In this document: one piece after another, positions 1-10,671 of the stretch
Layout of the letters: each line of letters starts with the position of its first letter
Numbering within the stretch: the stretch's first letter is position 1
Assembly: GCA_964561005.1 (NCBI GenBank)
Contig: CAZLNO010000003.1
Location: 1 to 64,000 of the forward strand
Direction of reading: 5' to 3'
Origin: CAZLNO01 sp964561005
GTDB taxonomy: Bacteria > Pseudomonadota > Alphaproteobacteria > Kiloniellales > Rhodovibrionaceae
DNA: 64,000 bases
The notes under the pieces: model-generated
What the model saw: only the letters and a program-made list of their open reading frames with translations
What the model was told of the DNA's origin: nothing
Database searches by the model: none
Program-made: the position numbers and the translations under genes

Positions 1-90
1 TGCATCGTCACTGGGCGAAAAATGGGTCCGTCGACCCGCAACGCAAGTCGTACCCTGGCCGCCGTCCCGGCGCCGTGCCATATATCGCCT

Positions 91-855
91 GTGTCCGATA
101 TCGCTGTCCGCGCCGAAGACCTGACCAAGCGCTTCGACGGTCTGCTCGCCGTCGATCGCGTGTCGTTCACCGTGCCGCGCGGGCGAACCGCGGCGCTGCT
201 GGGCGCCAACGGCGCGGGCAAGACGACGACGCTGGCCATGCTGCTGGGCCTGCTGCTGCCCACCTCGGGCCGGGTGGAGGTCCTGGACACGGACATCGCG
301 CAGGCCCGCCACCGCGTCATGGCCCGCGTCAACTTCTCCTCGCCCTACGTGGACCTGCCGCGACGTCTTACCGTGCAGCAGAACCTGCGCTTCTTCGCCC
401 GGCTGTACGGCGTGCCGCGCGCCGGGGCGCGCGTGCGGGAACTGGCCCAGGCGCTGGAGCTGACGAACCTCCTGGGCCGGCGCATGGGCAGCCTGTCGGC
501 GGGGCAGAAGACCCGCGTCGCCCTGGCCAAGGCCCTGGTCAACGCGCCCGAGGTGCTGTTCCTGGACGAGCCCACGGCCTCGCTCGACCCCGACACCGGC
601 GACTGGGTCCGCGGCTACCTGGAGGCCTATCAGCGCGACAGCGGCTGCGCCATCCTGCTGGCCTCGCACAACATGGCGGAGGTGGAGCGGCTGTGCGACG
701 ACGTGCTGATGATGCGCCAGGGCCGCATCGTCGACCGGGGCACGCCGGCGGCGCTGATCGCCCGCTACGGCCGGCAGACGCTGGAGCAGGTCTTCCTGGA
801 CATCGCCCGCGCGCGCGGCGGCGAGGCCGGAACGGACATGGAGGCGGCGGAATGA
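91..855 (+). CDS. ABC-2 exporter ATP-binding protein
   Basis: Cytoplasmic ATPase that would power the adjacent ABC-2 permease in export of an unknown substrate such as a drug, lipid or polysaccharide. Visible motifs are Walker A GANGAGKTT, signature LSAGQ, Walker B VLFLDEPTASLDP and the switch histidine in LLASHN. The start is placed at GTG 91 because the family normally begins a few residues before AVRAEDLTKRF; an in-frame ATG at 22 would add 23 atypical residues, and neither start has a clear ribosome site. The last codons overlap the permease start as ATGA, which indicates translational coupling. The substrate cannot be read from the sequence. Confidence 0.88.
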   Translation: MSDIAVRAEDLTKRFDGLLAVDRVSFTVPRGRTAALLGANGAGKTTTLAMLLGLLLPTSGRVEVLDTDIAQARHRVMARVNFSSPYVDLPRRLTVQQNLRFFARLYGVPRAGARVRELAQALELTNLLGRRMGSLSAGQKTRVALAKALVNAPEVLFLDEPTASLDPDTGDWVRGYLEAYQRDSGCAILLASHNMAEVERLCDDVLMMRQGRIVDRGTPAALIARYGRQTLEQVFLDIARARGGEAGTDMEAAE

Positions 856-1688
856 CGGGCCGCCTGGCCGACGCCGCGACCGCGCGCGCCACCGGCTCCA
901 CCGCCGGGCGGATCGGCGCGGTGGTGCTGCGCCATCTCTACCTGATGCGCACCTCCTGGCCGCGGGTGTTCGAGTTGATGTACTGGCCCACGATCCAGAT
1001 GGTCCTCTGGGGCTTCATCACCCGCTTCTTCCTGGAGCACAGCAGCTACGTCGCCCAGGCGACCGGCGTCCTGATCGCCGCGGTGCTGCTGTGGGACGTG
1101 CTGTTCCGCGGCCAGCTCGGCTTCAGCCTGTCCTTCCTGGAGGAGATCTGGTCGCGCAACCTGGGCAACCTGGCGGTCAGCCCGCTCACCCCGGCCGAGT
1201 TCCTGCTGTCGCTGACGGTGATGAGCCTGATCCGCACCCTCGTGGGGGTCTTGCCGGCGGCGGGCTTGGCGATCGTGTTCTACGAGTTCTCGATCTTCAC
1301 CCTGGGGCTGCCGCTGGTGGCCTTCTTCACGCTCTTGCTGGTGTTCGGCTGGGCCATCGGGATGATGGTCTCGGCCCTGGTGCTGCGCGTCGGCCAGGGG
1401 GCGGAGAGCGTGGCCTGGCTGGCGATCTTCCTGCTGGCGCCGGTCAGCGCCATCTACTACCCCGTGGCCGTGCTCCCCGGCTGGTTGCAGCCGCTGTCCT
1501 GGCTGCTGCCCACCGCCCCGGTGTTCGAGGGCATGCGCGCCATCCTGATCGACGGCACGGTGCGCCTCGACCTGCTGGCCCATGCGCTGGTTGTGGACCT
1601 CGCCTACCTGACGCTGGGCGGCTTCCTGTTCCTCTACAGCTTCCACGTCGCCCGCAAGCGCGGGCTCCTGCTGCAGGTGGGGGAGTAG
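852..1688 (+). CDS. ABC-2 type permease
   Basis: A 278-residue inner-membrane protein with about six hydrophobic segments and the ABC-2 permease layout: cytoplasmic N-terminus, a first helix near residue 40, and a conserved region near LLPTAPVFEGMR close to the C-terminus. It overlaps the ATPase gene by four bases, so the two form one exporter. It ends 16 bases before the convergent htpG stop. The substrate is unknown. Confidence 0.85.
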   Translation: MTGRLADAATARATGSTAGRIGAVVLRHLYLMRTSWPRVFELMYWPTIQMVLWGFITRFFLEHSSYVAQATGVLIAAVLLWDVLFRGQLGFSLSFLEEIWSRNLGNLAVSPLTPAEFLLSLTVMSLIRTLVGVLPAAGLAIVFYEFSIFTLGLPLVAFFTLLLVFGWAIGMMVSALVLRVGQGAESVAWLAIFLLAPVSAIYYPVAVLPGWLQPLSWLLPTAPVFEGMRAILIDGTVRLDLLAHALVVDLAYLTLGGFLFLYSFHVARKRGLLLQVGE

Positions 1689-1704
1689 CGCGGGTCGCGA
1701 CCCT

Positions 1705-3582
1705 TCAGGCGGCCAGGCCCTTCGCCACGAGCTGCGCCAGGCGCCGCGCGAAGGCCGAGGGATCGGGCAGGCTCTCGCCCTCGACGATGCGCGCCTGGTC
1801 GAGCAGCAGCAGCGCGGCGTCCTTGACCTCCTGCTGGTTGCCGTTGGCCTTCACCCGGTCGGCCAGCTTGTGGATCAGCGGGTGCTTCGGGTTGATCTCC
1901 AGGATGCGCCTGCTGCCCGCCTCCATCTGGCCGTGCTGGCGCAGCAGCCGCTCCAGGTGAATGTCCATGTCGCCCTCGTCGGCGACCAGGCAGCAGGCGC
2001 TGTCGGTCAGGCGCTGGCTGGCGCGCACGTCCTTCACCTCGCCCTCCAGCGCCGTCTTGAGGAAGGCGACCAGCGTGCCGACGGTGGTCTCGTCCGCCGC
2101 CTCGCCCTGGGACTCCGCGCTCTCGCCCGCGATCTCGTCCAGCTCCGCCGCGCCGCGCGTCACCGAGCGCAGCGGGAAGTCCTTGTACTGGCCCGCGGCG
2201 GGCACCCAGAAGTCGTCGATCGGGTCGGCGAGCAGCAGCACCTCGACGCCCTTGGCCTTGAAGCCCTCGAGCTGCGGGCTGCGGGCCAGCGCCTCCGGGC
2301 TGTCGCCGGTGATGACATAGATCGATTTCTGCCCCGGCTTCATGTTCTGCACATAGTCATCGAGGCTGACCCACCCCTCGCGGGCGCTGGAGCGGAAGCG
2401 GGCCAGCGCGAACAGCGTGTCCTTCTGCTCCGGGTCCTCGTAGAGGCCCTCCTTCAGCACGGCGCCGAAGTTCTCCCAGAACGCCGCGTAGGCCTCGGGC
2501 TCCTTCTCCGCCTTCTTCTTCAGCTCGTTGAGAACGCGGGTGGTCAGCGTCTGCTTGATCTTGGCGACCAGCGGGTTGTGCTGCAGCAGCTCGCGGCTGA
2601 TGTTCAGCGGCAGGTCCTCGCTGTCCGCCACGCCGCGCAGGAAGCGCAGGTAGGCGGGCACCAGCTCTTCGCAGTCTTCGGTGATGAACACGCGCCGGAC
2701 ATACAGCTTCACCCCGTGCTTGCGGTCGGGATGGAAGAGGTCGAAGGGCTTCTGTCCAGGCACGAACAGCAGACAGGTGTACTCGACCTTGCCCTCGACC
2801 TTGAAATGCAGACGCAGCCAGGGGTCGTCCCCGGCGTGCGCGACGTGGTGGTAGAATTCCGTGTACTGCTCGTCGCTGATCTCCGACTTCGGCCGGGTCC
2901 ACAGCGCGGAGGCGGTGTTGAGCTGCTCCGCGCCCTCGCCCTCGCCGAGGAAGATCGGCAGCGCGATGTGATCGGAATAGCGCTGGACGACGCGGCGGAT
3001 GCGCGCCTCTTCCAGGAACTCGTCCTCGCCTTCCTTGAGGTGCAGCCGCACCCGCGTGCCACGCGCCGGCGCCTCCGGGCAATCCTCGACGGTGAACTCG
3101 CCGCGGCCGTCGGAGGTCCAGCGCCAGCCCTGGTCCTCGCCGGCCTTGCGCGTCTCCACCTCGACCTGGTCGGCGACGACGAAGGCGGCGTAGAAGCCGA
3201 CGCCGAACTGGCCGATCAGCTTCATCGCGCCATCCTGGCCCTGGCGCTGCGCCTGCTCGAGCTGCTCCATGAACTTCAGCGTGCCCGAGCGCGCGATCGT
3301 GCCCAGGTTCTCCACCAGTTCGTCGCGGTTCATCCCGATGCCGTTGTCCTGGACGGTGATGCCGCGCGCGTCCTTGTCGACGATCAGGTTGATCCGGTAG
3401 TTGGAGTCCTCGGCCGCCAGCTCCGGCTGGGTGATGGCGGCGTAGCGCAGCTTGTCGCAGGCGTCGGAGGCGTTGGAGATCAGCTCGCGCAGGAAGACTT
3501 CCTTGTTGGAGTAGAGCGAGTTGGCGACGATATCCAGCAGCCGGCCGACCTCGGCCTGGAAATTGAGCGTCTCCTTCGACAT
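1705..3582 (-). CDS. htpG: Molecular chaperone HtpG (Hsp90)
   Basis: ATP-dependent cytosolic chaperone of 625 residues, the usual bacterial length. The N-terminal GHKL ATPase shows the ELISNASDACDKLR helix and the DNGIGM and GQFGVGFY loops. A middle domain follows with the NISRELLQHN segment, then the dimerisation domain near the C-terminus. It is transcribed alone, convergent with the ABC exporter and divergent from pgi. A heat-shock type promoter lies about 100 bases upstream (3681-3711). Confidence 0.97.
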   Translation of the reverse strand: MSKETLNFQAEVGRLLDIVANSLYSNKEVFLRELISNASDACDKLRYAAITQPELAAEDSNYRINLIVDKDARGITVQDNGIGMNRDELVENLGTIARSGTLKFMEQLEQAQRQGQDGAMKLIGQFGVGFYAAFVVADQVEVETRKAGEDQGWRWTSDGRGEFTVEDCPEAPARGTRVRLHLKEGEDEFLEEARIRRVVQRYSDHIALPIFLGEGEGAEQLNTASALWTRPKSEISDEQYTEFYHHVAHAGDDPWLRLHFKVEGKVEYTCLLFVPGQKPFDLFHPDRKHGVKLYVRRVFITEDCEELVPAYLRFLRGVADSEDLPLNISRELLQHNPLVAKIKQTLTTRVLNELKKKAEKEPEAYAAFWENFGAVLKEGLYEDPEQKDTLFALARFRSSAREGWVSLDDYVQNMKPGQKSIYVITGDSPEALARSPQLEGFKAKGVEVLLLADPIDDFWVPAAGQYKDFPLRSVTRGAAELDEIAGESAESQGEAADETTVGTLVAFLKTALEGEVKDVRASQRLTDSACCLVADEGDMDIHLERLLRQHGQMEAGSRRILEINPKHPLIHKLADRVKANGNQQEVKDAALLLLDQARIVEGESLPDPSAFARRLAQLVAKGLAA

Positions 3583-3680
3583 CGCGATCCCGTCCGCTTC
3601 TCGTAAGTGTGTCCGCTGGGCTCGACTCCGCGCCGCCGGAACGCCGGCGCGCCGGGTTGCGTCAGTGTCGGAATGCGCCG

Positions 3681-3711
3681 CTTATGTGGGAAATGGACGC
3701 GGCGATACAAG
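3681..3711 (-). promoter_or_regulatory. RpoH (sigma-32) type promoter of htpG
   Basis: Read on the minus strand, CTTGTAT (3711-3705) is followed by CCCACATAAG (3690-3681), with 17 bases between CTTG and CCCACAT. This fits the alphaproteobacterial heat-shock pattern of CTTG, 17-18 bases, then a C-rich AT-ending -10. It lies about 100 bases upstream of the htpG start, a classical heat-shock gene. The rest of the 353-base htpG/pgi gap shows no convincing gene. Confidence 0.65.
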
Positions 3712-3935
3712 ACGGGAGCTCACGGCAAGCCGGTGGCGGCAGCCACCGCCAGCGCAAGTTCGCCGACAAGGCTCGCGGATTCGCAATCCTCGCGACCGTT
3801 GAGTCCTGGCCTCCGCCGAAGGCGCGGCATCACGCCGCCGGGCTTGCGGCACAGGGATGCGGGCCAGCCGCGCCGGAACGGCTCCAAAGCGTTCACCAAT
3901 AGCCCCGCGGCGCCGACTCTGCTAGACTTGGGGTC

Positions 3936-5239
<1,304 letters not shown>

Positions 5240-5243
<4 letters not shown>

Positions 5244-7108
5244 GCCTGCGCCGCCTGCCCGACGGCCTGATCAACCGCATCGCCGCCGGCGAGGTCATCG
5301 AGCGCCCCGCCGCCGCGGTGAAGGAGCTGGTCGAGAACGCGCTGGACGCCGGCGCGCGGCAGGTCGACGTCAGCCTGCGCGAGGGCGGGCGGACGCGCAT
5401 CGTGGTGCAGGACGACGGCCAGGGCATGACGCCCGACGAGCTGGAACTGGCGGTGGAGCGGCACTGCACCTCCAAGCTGGACGGCGAGGATCTGGTGCAC
5501 ATCGCCTCCCTGGGCTTTCGCGGCGAGGCGCTGCCGTCGATCGGCGCGGTCGCCCGCATGACGCTCGCCAGCCGCGCGCGCGGCGCCGACGCCGCCTGGC
5601 AGATCGCCGTCGAGGGCGGGCGCAAGGGCGACATCCTCCCGGCGGCCTTGCCGAAAGGCACGCGGGTGGAGGTGCGCGACCTCTTCTACGCCACGCCGGC
5701 GCGGCTGAAGTTCCTGAAGCAGCCGCGCACCGAGACCCAGCACGCGGTGGACGCCGTGCAGCGCCTGGCGATGGCGCATCCCCGCGTGGGGTTCTCGGTC
5801 GGCGAGGGCGAGCGCACGCTGCTGCGCCTGCCGGCCTGCGAAGGAGACCTGTTCGAGGCCCGGCTGCGGCGGCTGTCGGCGGTGATGGGCAAGGACTTCG
5901 CCGCGAACGCCCTGCCCCTCGACGCCCGGCGCGAGGACCTGCGCCTGACCGGCCATGCCGGGCTGCCGACGCTGAACCGCGCCAACGCGCAGGCACAGTA
6001 CCTTTTCGTCAACGGCCGGCCGGTGAAGGACCGGCTGCTGCAGGGCGCGATCCGCGGCGCCTATCAGGACTTCCTGGCGCGCGACCGCCACCCGATGGTG
6101 GCACTGTTCCTGGACTGCCCGGCCGAGGCGGTGGACGTCAACGTCCACCCGGCCAAGGCGGAGGTGCGCTTCCGCGAGCCCGGCGTGGTGCGCGGCCTGA
6201 TCGTCAGCGCCTGCAAGCACGCCCTGGCCGAGGCCGGGCACCGGGCCTCGACCACCGTGGCCGGGGCGGCGCTGGGGGCCTTCCAGCCCGGTTCGACGCC
6301 GCGGCCGGCCGGCGGCGGCCAGGCGGGCGCGGAGCGTTATCGCGGCGCCGTCGGCGCGACAGGGCCGAGCTATCCCACCTACGGCAACGCCGGGCTGGCC
6401 GAGTCGGCCGCCGCCTACCACGCGCCGCTGGCCGGGGAGGGGCTGCCGGGGCTGGACGCGCAGCCGGACGCACGGGCCGAGGCGCCGTCGCCGGAGCCGG
6501 AACACGGGCAGCCGGAGGCCGCCGAGGCCTATCCGCTGGGCGCGGCGCGGGCGCAGCTTCACGAGAATTACGTCGTGGCGCAGACGGCCGACGGCCTGGT
6601 CATCGTCGACCAGCACGCCGCGCACGAGCGCCTGGTCTACGAGCGCATGAAGGCGCAGCTCGCCGAGTCGGGCGTGAAGACGCAGATGCTGCTGATTCCC
6701 GAGGTGGTGGAGCTGGACGAGCCCGCCGCCGGGCGCGTCGCCGCCCGCGCCGGGGAGTTGGCCGAGTTGGGCCTGGGGGTCGAGGCCTTCGGCGGCGGCG
6801 CCGTCGTGGTGCGCGAGGTGCCGGCGCTGCTGGGCGAGGTGGACGCCCAGGGCCTGATCCGCGACCTGGCCGACGAGCTGGCGGAGCTGGATCAGGCGCT
6901 GGCGCTGAAGGAACGGCTGGACCACGTCTGCGCCACCCTGGCCTGCCACGGCTCGGTGCGCGCGGGCCGCCGCCTCACCGTGGCGGAGATGAACGCCCTG
7001 CTGCGCCAGATGGAGGAAACCCCGCATGCCGGCCAGTGCAACCACGGCCGCCCCACCTATGTCGAACTCAAGCTGAACGACATCGAAAAGCTGTTCGGGC
7101 GGCGGTGA
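5240..7108 (+). CDS. mutL: DNA mismatch repair protein MutL
   Basis: Couples MutS mismatch recognition to strand incision. The N-terminal GHKL ATPase has GEVIERPAAAVKELVENALDAG; a proline- and alanine-rich linker lies at roughly residues 340-430; the C-terminal dimerisation domain carries the endonuclease motif DQHAAHERLVYE starting near residue 457, with ACHGSVRAG and QCNHGRPT further on. This composition fits a MutH-independent, self-nicking MutL. It starts at GTG 5240 inside the pgi stop and is 622 residues long. Confidence 0.96.
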
Positions 7109-7160
7109 GGGGGCATCGGGCTGGCGCGGCGGGATACCGCGTTTCAGCAGGGGGGTGGCG

Positions 7161-7445
7161 CTATCGCGCCGATGCCGGGTCGAGCGGCGCGGCACTCAAC
7201 TCCGTTGGGTCAAGCGTGATCTGGGCAAGGGTCCGCCCGCGGGCATCGGAGAACTCCACCTCGTAGGCCCGCCGGGGCGCGTCGAAGACCTCCACCACGG
7301 TGCCGCAGGCGCCCCGCTGCAATTCGACCTCGGGGTGCGGGACACGCAGGTAGACGACATCCAGGAGGCCGAATTCCGTCCTCCGCCGGCCGGTGCGGTC
7401 AGTCGACAGGGTATAGCGTGACAAAATGTGGGACATCTTCGCCAA
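7161..7445 (-). CDS. DUF4926 domain protein
   Basis: A 94-residue protein matching the DUF4926 pattern: FGLLDVV, then CGTVVEVFDAP and AYEVEFSDARGRTLAQITL, a small beta-rich fold. Its 5' end overlaps the DUF6883 gene by 47 bases in another frame if ATG 7445 is used; ATG 7436 and TTG 7424 are alternatives. No experimental function is known to me for this family. The tight pairing suggests the products act together, possibly as a regulatory or toxin-antitoxin-like pair, but no catalytic residues support that. Confidence 0.75.
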   Translation of the reverse strand: MAKMSHILSRYTLSTDRTGRRRTEFGLLDVVYLRVPHPEVELQRGACGTVVEVFDAPRRAYEVEFSDARGRTLAQITLDPTELSAAPLDPASAR

Positions 7446-7737
7446 CTCGATAAATCCATACCGTCCGAACAGGCATTATACCACACGGTCCGCGCAGCGT
7501 CATGTCCACCGTGAAGCTGCGTCCAAAATCGTTCCGCCGGCTCTCATAAGCTGGACGGTCCACGATTTGGGTCCGCACCTGAGCGATCAGGTGCAGCGTA
7601 TGTTCCGCGCCGAGGCCGGTAGCCGAGCGAATCACGCGCGCCTTATCCTTACCCTTCGGGTGATTCTCGCTAACGATGTAGCCTCGAAACCTTTTTTCCG
7701 CGATGACAGCCTTCTCGGCGTTTGGCAGGGGCGGCAT
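7399..7737 (-). CDS. DUF6883 domain protein
   Basis: A 112-residue soluble protein with the DUF6883 layout: N-terminal LPNAEKAVI, then HPKGKDKARVIRSATG, a central region, and the ending PVRTVWIYRVGEDVPHFVTLYP. It is the upstream gene of a two-gene minus-strand unit and overlaps the DUF4926 gene. DUF6883 is found alone and appended to larger proteins in varied bacteria, and its function is not established. Adenine/thymine content is somewhat higher here than in flanking genes, which may hint at lateral origin. Confidence 0.72.
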   Translation of the reverse strand: MPPLPNAEKAVIAEKRFRGYIVSENHPKGKDKARVIRSATGLGAEHTLHLIAQVRTQIVDRPAYESRRNDFGRSFTVDMTLRGPCGIMPVRTVWIYRVGEDVPHFVTLYPVD

Positions 7738-8069
7738 GAGAGAGTGTCTCGACGGCGCAAGAATGGCTACAGGAATCGCCCGAGGATGGACGGCGGTCTA
7801 GCACGGTTGTGGTTCCTGGTTCAATATCGCTCAAAGGATGTCAAGCTTGTTTGTCATTATGGCGCAATGGCTTCGGCCGCGCCGACCCCACCGCCGCGGC
7901 CGTTCGAAAGCAGCATCTTAAAACCTTCGTCGAATCCCGCTATACTCCCTGCAAACCGAGGGGTAGTTTTGGGAAATCAGCCGTTTGCGTGATCCTGGCA
8001 CGGGGCGCAACGCCATCGTGCCGGGCAATCCGCCGGCAAAGAGACAAACGCAAGCAGGGAGGCCTTCAC
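7738..8069. other. Intergenic region with importer promoter candidate
   Basis: A 332-base stretch without a convincing gene, more AT-rich than its surroundings. A TATACT box lies at 7941-7946 with an AT-rich segment about 17 bases upstream near 7918; no good TTGACA is present. The Shine-Dalgarno-like AAGCAGGGA at 8052-8060 serves the ABC binding protein at 8070. Confidence 0.4.
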
Positions 8070-9659
8070 ATGAGTACGCCGAAGAAACCGACCGGCCCGG
8101 ACGGGGCGCGCCTGGCGCTCGACCGGCGCGATTTCATGGCCGGCACCGCCGCGGTCGGCGTCAGCGCCGCGCTGGCCGGCGCCTGGCCGCGCCGCGCCTT
8201 CGCGGCGCCCAAGCAGGGCGGACACTTCCGCCTGGCGCTGGGGCACGGGTCGACCACGGATTCCCTCGACCCGGCGACCTTCGAGAACGACTTCACGCAG
8301 ATCGTGAACTATTCGATCCACAACCACCTGGGCGAGGTGGACGCCAACAACGTCATCCAGCCGGAGCTGGCGGAAAGCTGGGAAGCCTCGAAGGACGCCA
8401 AGACCTGGACCTTCCGGCTGCGCAAGGGCGTGACCTTCCACCACGGCAAGGAGGTGGACGCCGATGACGTCGTGGCCTCCATCAACCACCACCGCTCGGA
8501 AGATTCGCAGTCCCCGGCCAAGTCGCTGCTGAAGCCGATCGTCGACGTTCGCGCGACCGACAAGCACACCGTTGTCGTGGAACTGGAGGGGGGTAACGCC
8601 GACTTGCCCTACCTGATCAGCGACTACCACGTGGCCATCAAGCCTCTGGAGGACGGCAAGCTGCGGGTGGACGACGGCATCGGCACCGGCCCCTTCAAGC
8701 TGAAGAACTTCGAGCCGGGCGTGCGCGCCGAGTTCGAGCGCAATCCGGATTACTTCAAGGAGGGCCGGCCGTACTTCGACAGTGTCGAGCTGATCGCCGC
8801 CATCGACGCGGCGGCGCGCACCAACGCGCTCACCACCGGCGAGGTGGACGCCATCGACCGCGTCGACCTGAAGACCATCGGCCTGATGAAGCGCCGCCCT
8901 GGCGTGCGGGTCGAGGAAGTCGTCGGCTTCCGCCACTACACCTTCTCCATGCGCTGCGACACGCCGCCGTTCGACGACAACAACGTGCGCATGGCGCTGA
9001 AGCTGGCGATCGACCGCGAGGAGGTGATGGAGAAGGTTCTCCAGGGGCACGGCCGCCTGGGCAACGACCATCCCATCTCGCCCAAGAACCGCTACCACGA
9101 CGACGGACTGCCGCAGCGGACCTACGACCCGGACAAGGCCAAGTGGTATCTCAAGCAGGCCGGACTCTCCAGCCTGGAGGTGCCGCTGCATGCGGCCGAC
9201 GCCGCCTTCCCCAACGCGGTCGACGCCGCCGTGCTGTACAAGGAACAGGCGTCCAAGGCGGGCATCACGATCGACGTCAAGCGCGAGCCCAACGACGGCT
9301 ACTGGTCGGACGTCTGGATGAAGAAGCCCTGGTACGCCGTCTACTGGAGCGGCCGGGTGACCGAGGACTGGATGTTCACCACCACCTACGCCGCCGACGC
9401 CTCCTGGAACGACACCTTCTGGAAGAACGAGCGCTTCAACAAGCTGCTGGTCGAGGCCCGCGCCACCCTCGACCCGGACAAGCGCCGCGAGATGTACCAC
9501 GAGATGCAGCGGCTCGTGCGCGACGACAGCGGGGCCGTCATCCCGATGTTCGCGAACTACGTCTTCGCGGTCGCCGACAAGGTCCGGATCGGCGACACCC
9601 TGGCCGGCAACTGGAACCTCGACGGCATGAAGTGCACGGAACGCTGGTGGTTCGCCTGA
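8070..9659 (+). CDS. Peptide-type ABC importer, Tat-exported binding protein
   Basis: Family 5 extracellular solute-binding protein of 529 residues. The N-terminus has a twin-arginine signal (LDRRDFMAGTAAVG) followed by a hydrophobic stretch and an AFA|AP cleavage-like site, so it is probably exported folded. The mature part has the family landmarks GTGPFKLKNFEPG and the C-terminal EMQRLVRDD segment. ATG 8070 is chosen because AAGCAGGGA sits just upstream. It begins an operon with two permeases and a fused ATPase. The ligand is likely a peptide, amine or opine, but cannot be specified. Confidence 0.88.
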   Translation: MSTPKKPTGPDGARLALDRRDFMAGTAAVGVSAALAGAWPRRAFAAPKQGGHFRLALGHGSTTDSLDPATFENDFTQIVNYSIHNHLGEVDANNVIQPELAESWEASKDAKTWTFRLRKGVTFHHGKEVDADDVVASINHHRSEDSQSPAKSLLKPIVDVRATDKHTVVVELEGGNADLPYLISDYHVAIKPLEDGKLRVDDGIGTGPFKLKNFEPGVRAEFERNPDYFKEGRPYFDSVELIAAIDAAARTNALTTGEVDAIDRVDLKTIGLMKRRPGVRVEEVVGFRHYTFSMRCDTPPFDDNNVRMALKLAIDREEVMEKVLQGHGRLGNDHPISPKNRYHDDGLPQRTYDPDKAKWYLKQAGLSSLEVPLHAADAAFPNAVDAAVLYKEQASKAGITIDVKREPNDGYWSDVWMKKPWYAVYWSGRVTEDWMFTTTYAADASWNDTFWKNERFNKLLVEARATLDPDKRREMYHEMQRLVRDDSGAVIPMFANYVFAVADKVRIGDTLAGNWNLDGMKCTERWWFA

Positions 9660-9702
9660 GGCGGGCCGCCGCGCGAACCGGGCTGAGGGAGGCCGTCGTC
9701 AC

Positions 9703-10662
9703 GTGCAGGCGATCGTGAAACTGGTGGCCCAGCGCCTGGCGCTGGGCTTCCTGGTCCTGTTTTTCGTGTCCATCATCATCGCCTTCGTCGTCGAGCTGCT
9801 GCCCGGCGACACCTGCCAGGCGCTGATGGGCCAGGCGGCGACGCCGGAGACCGTGGCCGCCTGCCGCGCCGAGCTGGGCCTCGACCGTTCGGCGCCGGTG
9901 CGGTATCTGGAGTGGATGGGCGGCATGGTGACCGGCGACATGGGCCGCTCCCTCGCCAACGACCGCCCGATCGCGGAGCTGATCGCGACACGCTTGGGCA
10001 ACACCTTCTTCCTGGCGGGTATCGCGGCGGCGATCGCGGTGCCGCTGTCGATCACCCTGGGGGTGCTGGCAGCGCTTTATCGCAACAGCATTTTCGACCG
10101 CGCGGTGAACGTCTCGACGCTGAGCTCGATCTCCTTTCCGGAGTTCTTCGTCGCCTACATCCTGATCTACCTCTTCGCGGTGAAGATCGGCTGGTTTCCC
10201 GGCATCTCCAACGTCTCCGACCCGGAGATGGGCTTTTGGGACCGGGTCTACCGCTCGCTATTGCCGGCGCTGACGCTGACGCTGGTGGTGACCGCGCACA
10301 TGATGCGCATGACCCGCGCGGCCATCGTCAACCTGCTGGCCAGCCCCTTCATCGAGATGGCGCGGCTGAAGGGGCTGGGACGCTCGCGCATCATCGTCCG
10401 CCACGCGCTGCCCAACGCGCTGTCGCCGGTCATCAACGTCGTGGCGATCAACCTGGCCTATCTGATCGTCGGCGTGGTGGTGGTGGAGGTCGTCTTCGTC
10501 TACCCCGGCCTGGGCCAGCTCCTGGTCGATTCGGTCTCCAAGCGCGACATGCCGGTGATCCAGGCCGGCAGCATGATCTTCGCCGCGGTCTACGTCCTGC
10601 TGAACCTGACGGCGGACGTGCTGGCGATCGTCACCAACCCGCGGCTGCTGCACCGGCGCTGA
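9703..10662 (+). CDS. Peptide-type ABC importer permease (DppB/OppB-like)
   Basis: A 319-residue inner-membrane permease starting with GTG after GAGGGAGG. The short N-terminal helix, large periplasmic loop containing CRAELGLDRSAPVRYLEW, and EAA loop near LGRSRIIVRHALPNA are the standard DppB layout, with about six membrane helices. It lies 43 bases after the binding-protein gene and 9 bases before the second permease. Confidence 0.9.
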   Translation: MQAIVKLVAQRLALGFLVLFFVSIIIAFVVELLPGDTCQALMGQAATPETVAACRAELGLDRSAPVRYLEWMGGMVTGDMGRSLANDRPIAELIATRLGNTFFLAGIAAAIAVPLSITLGVLAALYRNSIFDRAVNVSTLSSISFPEFFVAYILIYLFAVKIGWFPGISNVSDPEMGFWDRVYRSLLPALTLTLVVTAHMMRMTRAAIVNLLASPFIEMARLKGLGRSRIIVRHALPNALSPVINVVAINLAYLIVGVVVVEVVFVYPGLGQLLVDSVSKRDMPVIQAGSMIFAAVYVLLNLTADVLAIVTNPRLLHRR

Positions 10663-10671
10663 GGACCCGGC

